NCBI GenBank assembly: GCA_017553025.1
Contig: JAFZNF010000081.1
Coordinates: 1 to 12,056 of the forward strand
Origin: Clostridia bacterium
Lineage (GTDB): Bacteria; Bacillota_A; Clostridia; UBA1381
DNA: 12,056 nt
Direction: 5' to 3'
Position numbers and translations under genes: made by a program. The first letter of the stretch is position 1. Each line of letters starts with the position of its first letter. This document shows positions 1 to 4,914 of the stretch, in pieces. The notes beneath the pieces were generated by a model. That model was not told the origin of the DNA. It saw only the letters and a list, made by a program, of their open reading frames with translations, and did no database searches.

Positions 1-286
1 AAGGCTTATCGGCCTTGGGTATGAAGAAAATCTTGCAAAAGATACAGCCGAAGCCATGGTAAACGGGGATATGGAAAAAATGCTCGAAGGCCAAAGAAAG
101 CACCTTGAAAGTTTTGAAAAGAAAATCAGGGAAGGCGCTTTAAAAAGCACACCTAAACCCGTTGGGGATGCAGTCGGAAGTAGCCCGATGACACTTAAAG
201 ATTTAAGGAAATTGTCATCTGCCGAAAGGTACGAATTTTCAAGGCAATTTCCTGAACAGTACAAAGAATTATATGGAGGTAACTGA
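1..286 (+). CDS. Phage capsid scaffolding protein, C-terminal part (5' partial)
   Basis: The reading frame is already open at the window edge (first full codon at base 2) and encodes 94 residues before TGA, so this is the 3' end of a longer gene. An internal ATG at 56 has no ribosome binding site and is not the true start. The visible part is charged and helical: a motif LGYEENLAKDTAEAM, a Lys/Glu-rich helix, a STPKP hinge, then a C-terminal segment LKDLRKLSSAERYEFSRQFP. This matches the end of DUF4355/gp20-type scaffolds, whose C-terminal helices bind the coat protein during procapsid assembly and are later removed. Position directly before the major capsid gene supports the call. Protease and portal genes would be expected upstream. 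The family call is from remembered pattern, not a search. Confidence 0.8.
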   Translation, partial: RLIGLGYEENLAKDTAEAMVNGDMEKMLEGQRKHLESFEKKIREGALKSTPKPVGDAVGSSPMTLKDLRKLSSAERYEFSRQFPEQYKELYGGN

Positions 287-288
287 TT

Positions 289-1236
289 ATGTCACACACA
301 ATTTATGATAATTTTTATCTTTCAAACGAAATAGAGGATCAATTTAATTCGCATTTGGACATGCAAAGATTTTGCACTGTCGACAACTCTCTTGCAGGTC
401 AACCCGGAATGCTTAGAAAAATTAATGTATATCAGGCAACCGATGCAACCGAAAAACTTGGAATCGGCGAAGGAAACACCGGCTCGATTGAAGTATCTTT
501 CACGCCAAGAGAGTATAGAATCCAGCTTGCACAAAATAGGTTTAAATACTACGATGAGCAAGCCATGACCGACCCGATGCTCGTTCCTACGGGAGTAAGG
601 CATATGGGAACGGATATGTTTAATACCGTAAACGCAGATATTTTTGCGGAGTTTAACAAAGCAACAAAAGTAGTTGTTACAAACACTCTTAACTTTAACT
701 GCTTTGCAGATGCGCAAAGCATGTACAGATTTTCAGAAGACATCGAAGGCAAAAGAATGTTTGCTTTTGTTTCTCCTTCCGATGTTGCAACTCTTAGGAA
801 AAACCTTAAAGACGACCTTAAATATGTTGAAGCTTTCGTAAGAGCGGGATATATCGGAACGGTTGCCGGAGTTGATATATTCTCCAAACAAGACGCTATT
901 CCCGGAACGATTTGTACGGCAGATCAAAAAGCGGTAACGCTGTTTAACAAAAAAGGCACGGAAGTAGAGCAAATTGGAGAAGGCGTGCGTTCTGAAACTG
1001 CGGCTAATGTAAGGGAAAACACAATTTTTGCAAGAAAATACTACATCGCCGCTTTAACAGACGAAAGAGAAGCTGTAAAAATCGTAAAAGGAACAGCAAC
1101 CGAAACAGCTGATACTTCGGTAAATAACTCAAAAACTTACTATGCTCAGTCCGGCCTTGGATATGTAAAAGTAACTCCTACCGAAGGTGCAAACCCCGCA
1201 AGCGAAGGCTGGTATGAAATTTCTGCGGATTTTTAA
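289..1236 (+). CDS. Major capsid protein (HK97 fold) with C-terminal extra domain
   Basis: This 315-residue protein builds the icosahedral head. The start is ATG with GGAGGT at 275-280, eight bases upstream. HK97-type features include the N-terminal strand region with LRKINVYQATDATEKLGIGEG, the FVSPSDVATLRK segment (160-171), GYIGTVAGVDIF (188-199), and a C-terminal block AVTLFNKKGTEVEQ...TIFARKYYIAALTDE. The fold proper ends near residue 268. The last ~45 residues are an added piece containing KTYYAQSG, GYVKVTP and ASEGWYE, resembling short Tyr/Trp-rich surface modules I recall from other Bacillota phage virion proteins. The gene follows the scaffold by two bases. Its TAA stop lies inside a TTTTTAAAAA run immediately before the next gene, which may permit frameshifting. 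I am confident of the capsid call and less sure of the role of the C-terminal module. Confidence 0.93.
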   Translation: MSHTIYDNFYLSNEIEDQFNSHLDMQRFCTVDNSLAGQPGMLRKINVYQATDATEKLGIGEGNTGSIEVSFTPREYRIQLAQNRFKYYDEQAMTDPMLVPTGVRHMGTDMFNTVNADIFAEFNKATKVVVTNTLNFNCFADAQSMYRFSEDIEGKRMFAFVSPSDVATLRKNLKDDLKYVEAFVRAGYIGTVAGVDIFSKQDAIPGTICTADQKAVTLFNKKGTEVEQIGEGVRSETAANVRENTIFARKYYIAALTDEREAVKIVKGTATETADTSVNNSKTYYAQSGLGYVKVTPTEGANPASEGWYEISADF

Positions 1237-1271
1237 AAAGCTTGTCTGTAAACGCAGACATTCAGGCAAGC
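1230..1271 (+). promoter_or_regulatory. Capsid stop in T5A5 run plus hairpin over the next start codon
   Basis: The capsid gene ends GAT TTT TAA inside TTTTTAAAAA (1230-1239). Directly after it, GCTTGTCTG (1240-1248) can pair with CAGGCAAGC (1263-1271): nine pairs including one G-U, with a 14-base loop. The TTG start of the next gene (1242-1244) is inside this stem. A second, mutually exclusive hairpin pairs TGTCTG (1243-1248) with CAGACA (1255-1260) around a six-base loop. Both pairings are visible in the sequence. Likely roles are translational coupling (a terminating ribosome melts the stem) or a stimulator of -1 slippage at TTT before the stop. Function is inferred. Confidence 0.45.
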
Positions 1272-1625
1272 ACGGACTTATTCGGTAAGTCTGCACAGGA
1301 TCTTCAAAGCGGAGTTTATGCTTCCGGAGATATTATTCACGGAACGCTAAACTACGTAACCGGCTACACGGGATTTAGCGGGGACGCTACCGAGCAGTCA
1401 GGTAACTACCTTGCTATTTACGTTGACACCGAAAAAGATGTAGACTCCGTTACCGTGGAGCTTTTGGGCGGAACGCTCGGTCACCCGGTAACTCTTGACA
1501 GCGACAGAATTATCGTAATTCGTATTACCGATACTTCTACTCAAAAAGTCAAAGTAACCGCTTACAAAAACGGACTTAGCCAAGAAAAGACCTACGTCCT
1601 TACGGGACTTACTTTAAGTGTTTAG
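1242..1625 (+). CDS. Putative head decoration/fibre protein, TTG start
   Basis: This 127-residue protein is placed directly after the major capsid gene, where phages of this type often carry a head-surface protein. The start chosen is TTG at 1242, the only standard start codon in the open frame, which is bounded upstream by TGA at 1215; the predicted protein has no internal methionine. There is no Shine-Dalgarno motif within reach, so translation must depend on ribosomes finishing the capsid gene, or on a -1 shift from it (this frame is -1 relative to the capsid frame). Visible features are an N-terminal VNADIQASTDLFGKS, a central GTLNYVTGYTGFSG, and a beta-rich second half (VTVELLGGTLGHPV, IIVIRITD) suggestive of an immunoglobulin-like fold. 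I recall similar proteins after capsid genes in clostridial phages, usually labelled hypothetical. The decoration role is inferred from position and fold. Confidence 0.8.
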   Translation: MSVNADIQASTDLFGKSAQDLQSGVYASGDIIHGTLNYVTGYTGFSGDATEQSGNYLAIYVDTEKDVDSVTVELLGGTLGHPVTLDSDRIIVIRITDTSTQKVKVTAYKNGLSQEKTYVLTGLTLSV

Positions 1626-1636
1626 GAGGGGTAAAA

Positions 1637-1723
1637 ATGCCGGTAACTTTGCCAAACAAAGGACAAGCAAAAGAAAAACCTCAAAAGGAAGAAAAAAAGA
1701 CTAAAAAAGAGTCTAAAAAATAG
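1637..1723 (+). CDS. 28-residue lysine-rich mini-protein
   Basis: A short open frame of 28 codons starts at ATG 1637 and ends at TAG 1721. It has the ribosome binding site AGGAGGGG (1624-1631), five bases before the ATG, which overlaps the stop of the preceding gene. The product begins MPVTLPNKG and then becomes almost entirely lysine and glutamate: 10 of 28 residues are Lys and 4 are Glu. I do not recognise a family. The strong ribosome binding site and its place in a tightly packed operon argue that it is made. A very basic small protein between capsid/decoration and connector genes could bind DNA, fill an assembly role, or be a remnant of a longer protein. The next gene begins 18 bases after its stop with its own AGGAGG. 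Confidence 0.6.
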   Translation: MPVTLPNKGQAKEKPQKEEKKTKKESKK

Positions 1724-1741
1724 CAAAAGGAGGCGGATAGC

Positions 1742-2062
1742 ATGACGGATCAAGAAAAAATAACCGCTCTTAGAAATATAGTTGGTGGCTCTGATACTGA
1801 CGAAGTGCTTTCCACCTATCTAAATCTTGCAGGGAAAAAGATAATAGCGAAAGCCTACCCGTATAAAGCAGATGATGGCGCCGTGCCTTCGCAGTACGAG
1901 TATCTTCAAATTGAGATAGCCGCATACATGATGAATAAACGTGGTGCGGAAGGACAAGTAACTCACACAGAAAATGGACTTCAGCGGCAGTACGAAAACG
2001 CAGACGTTCCTTATTCGATGCTAAAAACAATAACCCCTTTTTGCGGCTCTGTCGGAGGTTAA
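1742..2062 (+). CDS. Head-tail connector protein, gp6-like
   Basis: This 106-residue protein fits the gp6/gp15-like head-tail connector family, small helical proteins that form a ring under the portal after DNA packaging. Visible signs are an N-terminal helix (MTDQEKITALRNIVGG), then DEVLSTYLNLAGKKIIAKAYP typical of the family, a helix EYLQIEIAAYMMNKRGAEGQ, and a C-terminal stretch NADVPYSMLKTITPF. The length is normal for the family. The start is ATG with AGGAGG at 1730-1735, six bases upstream. The gene sits after the head genes and before the joining protein, as expected in siphovirus morphogenesis clusters. The family assignment is by pattern and gene order. Confidence 0.8.
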   Translation: MTDQEKITALRNIVGGSDTDEVLSTYLNLAGKKIIAKAYPYKADDGAVPSQYEYLQIEIAAYMMNKRGAEGQVTHTENGLQRQYENADVPYSMLKTITPFCGSVGG

Positions 2063-2063
2063 A

Positions 2064-2471
2064 ATGCGGTGTATGAAGATAAACAAAAGCAGACTTTATG
2101 TTGCCTCATACCAAAGCAAAAGCGAAATTGTCGATGAATGGGGTAACAAAACAGGAGAATATGACCGTACTTATACCGTACCTACTGAATTTTATGCATA
2201 TGTTTCCCCTGCCAAAGGTGAAGCAAACACAAGAAGGTTCGGGGAAATGATTTCTTATGACAAGGTTATTGTTGTTGATAACGAGGCACCTTTTATTGAC
2301 GAGTTAAGCATTTTGTGGGTGGACACTATGCCGGAGTTTGACAGTTTAGGGAATCTTAAAAAAGGCCTCGATGGTGAAGTTATTACCCCTCATGATTATA
2401 TAGTCAAAAAGGTCGCTAGGAGCTTAAATTCAAGCATAATTGCCATAAGGAAGGTAAATGTGAGTGAATAA
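2064..2471 (+). CDS. Phage head-tail joining protein (head closure)
   Basis: This 135-residue protein resembles head-tail adaptor/stopper proteins (SPP1 gp16/HK97 gp7 type), which close the capsid after packaging and offer the docking site for the tail. It has the beta-rich look of the family: KINKSRLYVASYQSK, GEYDRTYTVPTEFYAYVSPA, then a YDKVIVVD strand, IDELSILWVD and HDYIVKKVARSLNSSIIAIRKV near the C-terminus. The last part matches the usual segment describing a measured strand pair before the end. The start chosen is ATG 2064, one base after the previous stop, with GGAGG at 2054-2058 giving a five-base gap. ATG 2073 (beginning MKINKSRLYV) is an alternative. Its last codons overlap the start of the following gene, implying coupled translation. 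Confidence 0.77.
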   Translation: MRCMKINKSRLYVASYQSKSEIVDEWGNKTGEYDRTYTVPTEFYAYVSPAKGEANTRRFGEMISYDKVIVVDNEAPFIDELSILWVDTMPEFDSLGNLKKGLDGEVITPHDYIVKKVARSLNSSIIAIRKVNVSE

Positions 2472-3003
2472 AAAAACTATAAAAATTGAGCTATCTGAAA
2501 AAGGAATAGAGCGGGCTATAAAAGAGCTTGAGCAGTACGAAAAAGATCTGAAAAAGAAAATAAATCTCCTAAAAGAAAAGGTAGCTGAATTTATAGCTAG
2601 CAAAGCAGGAGCCGGTTTCCTGGGAGCCATTTCTGATGACTTGCTTCCGGGAAGCGGCGGCCCGAGATACGCAAATGTAGATGTCACGATTAAACAAGAT
2701 GGCGATATTTTTATAGTTATTGCAAACGGATCTGATGCCGTGTGGGTAGAGTTCGGAGCGGGCGTTTATCACAACGGCCCTGTGGGGTCAAGTCCTAACC
2801 CGCTCGGCGCAAAGCTCGGGTTTAGTATCGGAGGTTATGGAAAGAATAAAGGCAAGCGGGACACTTGGGGTTTCAAAGACGACTCCGGAGAAAGATTCCT
2901 TACTCACGGTACTCCCGCAAGTATGCCTATGTACAAAGCTTTAGAGTCTGCAACCGAGGATTTGAGAAGTATTGTAAGAGAGGTCTTTGACGGAAATGAT
3001 TGA
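2464..3003 (+). CDS. HK97 gp10 family head-tail/minor tail protein
   Basis: This 179-residue protein of the HK97 gp10-like family acts at head-tail joining or tail completion. An N-terminal lysine-rich helix (residues 5-45) is followed by the diagnostic block AVWVEFGAGVYHNG (92-105), GSSPNP (108-113), GFSIGGYG (119-126), WGF (135-137) and LTHGTPASMPMYKAL (146-160). The start is GTG 2464: the only nearby ATG (2458) is followed at once by TGA. The ribosome binding site AGGAAGG (2448-2454) lies nine bases before GTG. It overlaps the previous gene by eight bases (GTGAATAA) and the next one by eight. The family call is strong; the exact mechanical role of gp10-like proteins in Gram-positive siphophages is less certain. 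Confidence 0.85.
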   Translation: MNKKTIKIELSEKGIERAIKELEQYEKDLKKKINLLKEKVAEFIASKAGAGFLGAISDDLLPGSGGPRYANVDVTIKQDGDIFIVIANGSDAVWVEFGAGVYHNGPVGSSPNPLGAKLGFSIGGYGKNKGKRDTWGFKDDSGERFLTHGTPASMPMYKALESATEDLRSIVREVFDGND

Positions 3004-3400
3004 TATTGAAAACGATGTTTACTCAGCGGTTGAAACGGCTTTGAAAGCCGAATACCCAAATATTTTTATGGCCGGAGAATATGTACCGGCTCCGGCAAGT
3101 TTTCCGTGTGTTTCGTTTGTGGAAGTAATCAATTCTATTTACAGAGAATCTTCGACAAACGAACAAATAGAAAACCATGCGGTAATTACTTACGAAGTAA
3201 ATGTGTACTCAAACAAAACCAAAGGCAAGAAAACTCAGTGCAAAAAGATAATGAGTCTAATAGATGAGAAAATGGCAAGGCTTGGCTTTGCGAGAAGATT
3301 TTTGCAGCCGCTTCCAAACATGGCGGATGCAACTATTTACAGAATACTTGCTCGCTACCAAGGTGTAGCGGATAGAAGCAAAACAATTTATAGGAGGTAA
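2996..3400 (+). CDS. Tail terminator-like/minor capsid protein
   Basis: I set the start at ATG 2996 (134 residues, MIDIENDVYSAVETAL), because relatives begin with this motif. An upstream in-frame TTG at 2987 would add three residues but stands only three bases from the GAGAGG at 2978-2983. The protein has an N-terminal helix, a FPCVSFVEV strand, a conserved core IENHAVITYEVNVYSNKTKG (residues 58-77), a CKKIMSLIDEKMARLGF helix, and an ATIYRILARYQGV strand near the end. This alpha/beta pattern and the place directly before the tail tube gene fit tail terminator proteins (lambda gpU/SPP1 gp17 role), which cap the finished tail and bind the head. The role is inferred from position; the family resemblance is from memory. 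Confidence 0.72.
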   Translation: MIDIENDVYSAVETALKAEYPNIFMAGEYVPAPASFPCVSFVEVINSIYRESSTNEQIENHAVITYEVNVYSNKTKGKKTQCKKIMSLIDEKMARLGFARRFLQPLPNMADATIYRILARYQGVADRSKTIYRR

Positions 3401-3404
3401 AACT

Positions 3405-4100
3405 ATGGCAATTTCAACTTATAAAGTATTTTTAATGCACAGCGCCGACAATGGTGCGAGCTATTCTAAGCTTATAGACATTAAGGACTTCCCCGATCTT
3501 GGAGGCGATCCCGAGCAGCTTGAAACCACAACTCTTTCCGACAAGATGAACACCTATATTCCGGGTATTCAGTCGCTTGACGGACTTGAATTTACAGCTA
3601 ACTACACCGCTTCTGAATTTGCAAGAATTAAAGCAATGGAAGAAGATGAGTACGGCTCTAAGATAGACCACTATTTTGCCGTATGGTTCGGCGGAGTCGG
3701 CGAAGGCGCAGGCCTTACTCCGAACGGAAATGATGGTAAATTTAAGTTCAGAGGCAAGCTCTCGGTATATCCAACCGGCGGCGGAGTAAACGAAGTCGTA
3801 GATCTTAAAATCTCGATTTCTCCGTCTACTCCGATTGAATTTGAGCAAGGCGGCGCAGCGGGAACAACTTATACCATAACTTACAGCGCCAATGGCGGCA
3901 CCGGAACGGTAGCTTCTCAAATAGCAGGCGCAGGAAACGTAGTTGCTCTTAGCTCGGGCGGCGGCCTCACGGCTCCTTCGGACAAAGTATTTGCCGGCTG
4001 GGCCACAAGCTCCGGCGCTGCCTCTGCCGACTACGAAGGCGGCGAGAGCTACACCGTAGGTGAGGACACTACGCTTTACGCAGTATGGGCAAATGCATAA
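3405..4100 (+). CDS. Major tail tube protein with InlB B-repeat-like C-terminal domain
   Basis: This 231-residue protein forms the tail tube. The start is ATG with AGGAGGT at 3392-3398 overlapping the previous stop. The tube domain covers about residues 1-147, with VFLMHSADNGASYSKLIDIKDFPDLGG, PEQLETTTLSDKMNTYIPGI, a LEFTANYTASEFARI strand-helix, and a C-terminal DLKISISPSTPIEF strand. This order is typical of Bacillota siphophage tube proteins. Residues 155-229 form a separate domain: TYTITYSANGGTG, FAGWA, YEGG, and YTVGEDTTLYAVWA at the end. That is the pattern of Listeria-Bacteroides (InlB B-type, Flg_new) repeats, a beta-grasp-like surface module. Extra C-terminal Ig-like domains on tube proteins usually stud the tail surface and may bind cells or glycans. 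Four in-frame stops follow within 21 bases (TAA, TAA, TAG, TAA), so read-through beyond this end is unlikely. Confidence 0.9.
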   Translation: MAISTYKVFLMHSADNGASYSKLIDIKDFPDLGGDPEQLETTTLSDKMNTYIPGIQSLDGLEFTANYTASEFARIKAMEEDEYGSKIDHYFAVWFGGVGEGAGLTPNGNDGKFKFRGKLSVYPTGGGVNEVVDLKISISPSTPIEFEQGGAAGTTYTITYSANGGTGTVASQIAGAGNVVALSSGGGLTAPSDKVFAGWATSSGAASADYEGGESYTVGEDTTLYAVWANA

Positions 4101-4142
4101 TAAATAAAATAGCAATAAATATATAGTTAGGAGATAAAACTA
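4101..4142 (+). other. AT-rich spacer, longest gap in the window
   Basis: This 42-base stretch between the tail tube and chaperone genes is almost all A and T. It holds extra stops in the tube frame (TAA 4101, TAG 4110, TAA 4116), a TATAGT at 4123-4128 that could pass as a -10 box, and the ribosome binding site AGGAG at 4129-4133 for the next gene. I see no -35 box at the right distance and no hairpin, so neither promoter nor terminator can be claimed. Confidence 0.5.
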
Positions 4143-4475
4143 ATGAGTAAACAGCTTACTTTCACTTACAAAGACAAAGAATACACACTGGAATTTACAA
4201 GAAAAACGGTAACGGAGCTAGAAAGGAAAGGATTGGTCGTCAGCGAATTTGGCGAAAGACCCATGACCGTACTTCCGACTTTGTTTGCCGGAGCTTTTCT
4301 TGCACACCATAGGTACACAAAGCAAGAGGTTATTGACGACATCTTTAAACACATGGTGGATAAAGAGGGGTTGGTAAACAAACTTGCGGAGCTTTACAAT
4401 GAGCCTATGGCCGAACTGGTTGAAGAGCCGGAAGAAGGCGACGAGGGAAACGTAAACTGGACAGCGAGTTGGTAA
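4143..4475 (+). CDS. Tail assembly chaperone, short form (gpG-like)
   Basis: This 110-residue protein is the short tail assembly chaperone, equivalent in role to lambda gpG. Family pattern (DUF5055-like): LTFTYKDKEYTLEFTRKTV (5-23), ELERKGLVVSE, then MTVLPTLFAGAFLAHHRYTK (41-60), a helix KLAELYNEPMAELVEEPEEG and the acidic tail ending EGNVNWTASW. Chaperones of this type coat the tape measure protein before the tube polymerises. The start is ATG with AGGAG nine bases upstream. The slippery heptamer G GGA AAC sits at codons 101-103, eight codons before the stop, so most ribosomes should make this form and a minority the long GT form. The gene order tube, G, GT, tape measure is the classical one. 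Confidence 0.88.
   Translation: MSKQLTFTYKDKEYTLEFTRKTVTELERKGLVVSEFGERPMTVLPTLFAGAFLAHHRYTKQEVIDDIFKHMVDKEGLVNKLAELYNEPMAELVEEPEEGDEGNVNWTASW
4445..4451 (+). promoter_or_regulatory. -1 programmed ribosomal frameshift site GGGAAAC
   Basis: The heptamer is in the exact X XXY YYZ register for the short chaperone frame (GAG GGA AAC read in zero frame; GGG and AAA after slipping). The -1 frame is open from 4424 through to 4909. The fused protein would read on from AAC into CGT AAA CTG GAC, joining bases 4143-4451 and 4451-4909, 255 residues in total. GGGAAAC-type sites are established for tail chaperone genes such as lambda G-T (GGGAAAG). I see no strong hairpin in the usual 5-9 base spacing; the nearest strong one begins at 4479. 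Confidence 0.87.
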
Positions 4476-4909
4476 GTAGCTCCCTGCCCGAAAAGGAGGG
4501 GAGCGGTGAAGAAAAAGCCGCCCCCCTTAATACTTACGCCGAAACTTTTGAAAAGCTTTGCCCGTACTACATTGCAATCGGCATGACTTATGATCAGTAC
4601 TGGAACGGCGACCCCGAAATAGCAAAGTTTTACAGACAAGCCCAAAAAACAAAAATGAGCCTTAAAAACAGAGAGCTTTGGCTCATGGGCGCATATATTT
4701 ATGAAGCTCTTTGCGATGTATCTCCGGTTTTAAATGCAAACGCCAAAAAAGGCACTAAACCACTTCCTTGGAGAAGCGAGCCTATACCTATAACAAAAGA
4801 GGAAATGAAAGTCAAAGAGGAAAAAGAAAACAAAGCAAGATACATCAAAAACAAAAAAAGATTTGAAAGTATGGTTATGCTTAACAATAAAAGATTTGAA
4901 GGTGGGTGA
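4451..4909 (+). CDS. Tail assembly chaperone, frameshift-only T part of GT
   Basis: This 152-residue extension is made only as the C-terminal half of the GT fusion with the gene at 4143. Read alone it has no credible start: TTG 4469 has no ribosome binding site and the first in-frame ATG comes after the conserved core has begun. After a low-complexity charged linker come the conserved features: TYAETFEKLCPYYIAIGMTY, DQYWNGDPEIAKFYRQAQK, RELWLMGAYIYEALCDVSPV, GTKPLPWRSEPIP, and a lysine-rich C-terminal helix. In lambda, gpGT binds the tape measure through T and the tube protein through its T domain while G coats the tape; the same job is inferred here. The end overlaps the ribosome binding site of the tape measure gene. 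Confidence 0.84.
   Translation, partial: RKLDSELVSSSLPEKEGSGEEKAAPLNTYAETFEKLCPYYIAIGMTYDQYWNGDPEIAKFYRQAQKTKMSLKNRELWLMGAYIYEALCDVSPVLNANAKKGTKPLPWRSEPIPITKEEMKVKEEKENKARYIKNKKRFESMVMLNNKRFEGG
4479..4504 (+). promoter_or_regulatory. GC-rich hairpin hiding an AGGAGG-like motif
   Basis: GCTCCC (4479-4484) pairs perfectly with GGGAGC (4499-4504). The stem can extend inward through one T-G pair, one mismatch and two more C-G pairs, with a CGAAAA loop. It contains AAGGAGGGG (4493-4501), a strong ribosome-binding motif that has no useful start codon in the T frame behind it. It lies 27 bases past the slippery site, further than usual for a direct frameshift stimulator. It may slow ribosomes or have no role. 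Confidence 0.35.
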
Positions 4910-4914
4910 TATTA

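Noticed and set aside
56..286. Start of the scaffold gene at ATG 56
   Set aside because: The frame is open upstream to the window edge and encodes typical scaffold sequence, and there is no ribosome binding site before the ATG.
1701..1740. A frameshift from the A-rich end of the 28-residue gene into the connector gene
   Set aside because: The A-run is not in slippery register, and the -1 frame stops after a few codons at 1738-1740; the connector has its own strong ribosome binding site.
3432..4115. A 227-codon open frame on the minus strand opposite the tail tube gene
   Set aside because: It is the antisense shadow of a GC-richer coding stretch, with no ribosome binding site and a cysteine/arginine-rich, non-protein-like composition.
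4101..4142. A promoter between the tail tube and chaperone genes
   Set aside because: TATAGT could be a -10 box, but no -35 element stands 16-18 bases upstream and such AT-rich strings are expected by chance.
4469..4909. A separate gene starting at TTG 4469
   Set aside because: There is no ribosome binding site at this TTG, and the upstream slippery heptamer and overlap explain the region as the T part of a frameshift fusion.
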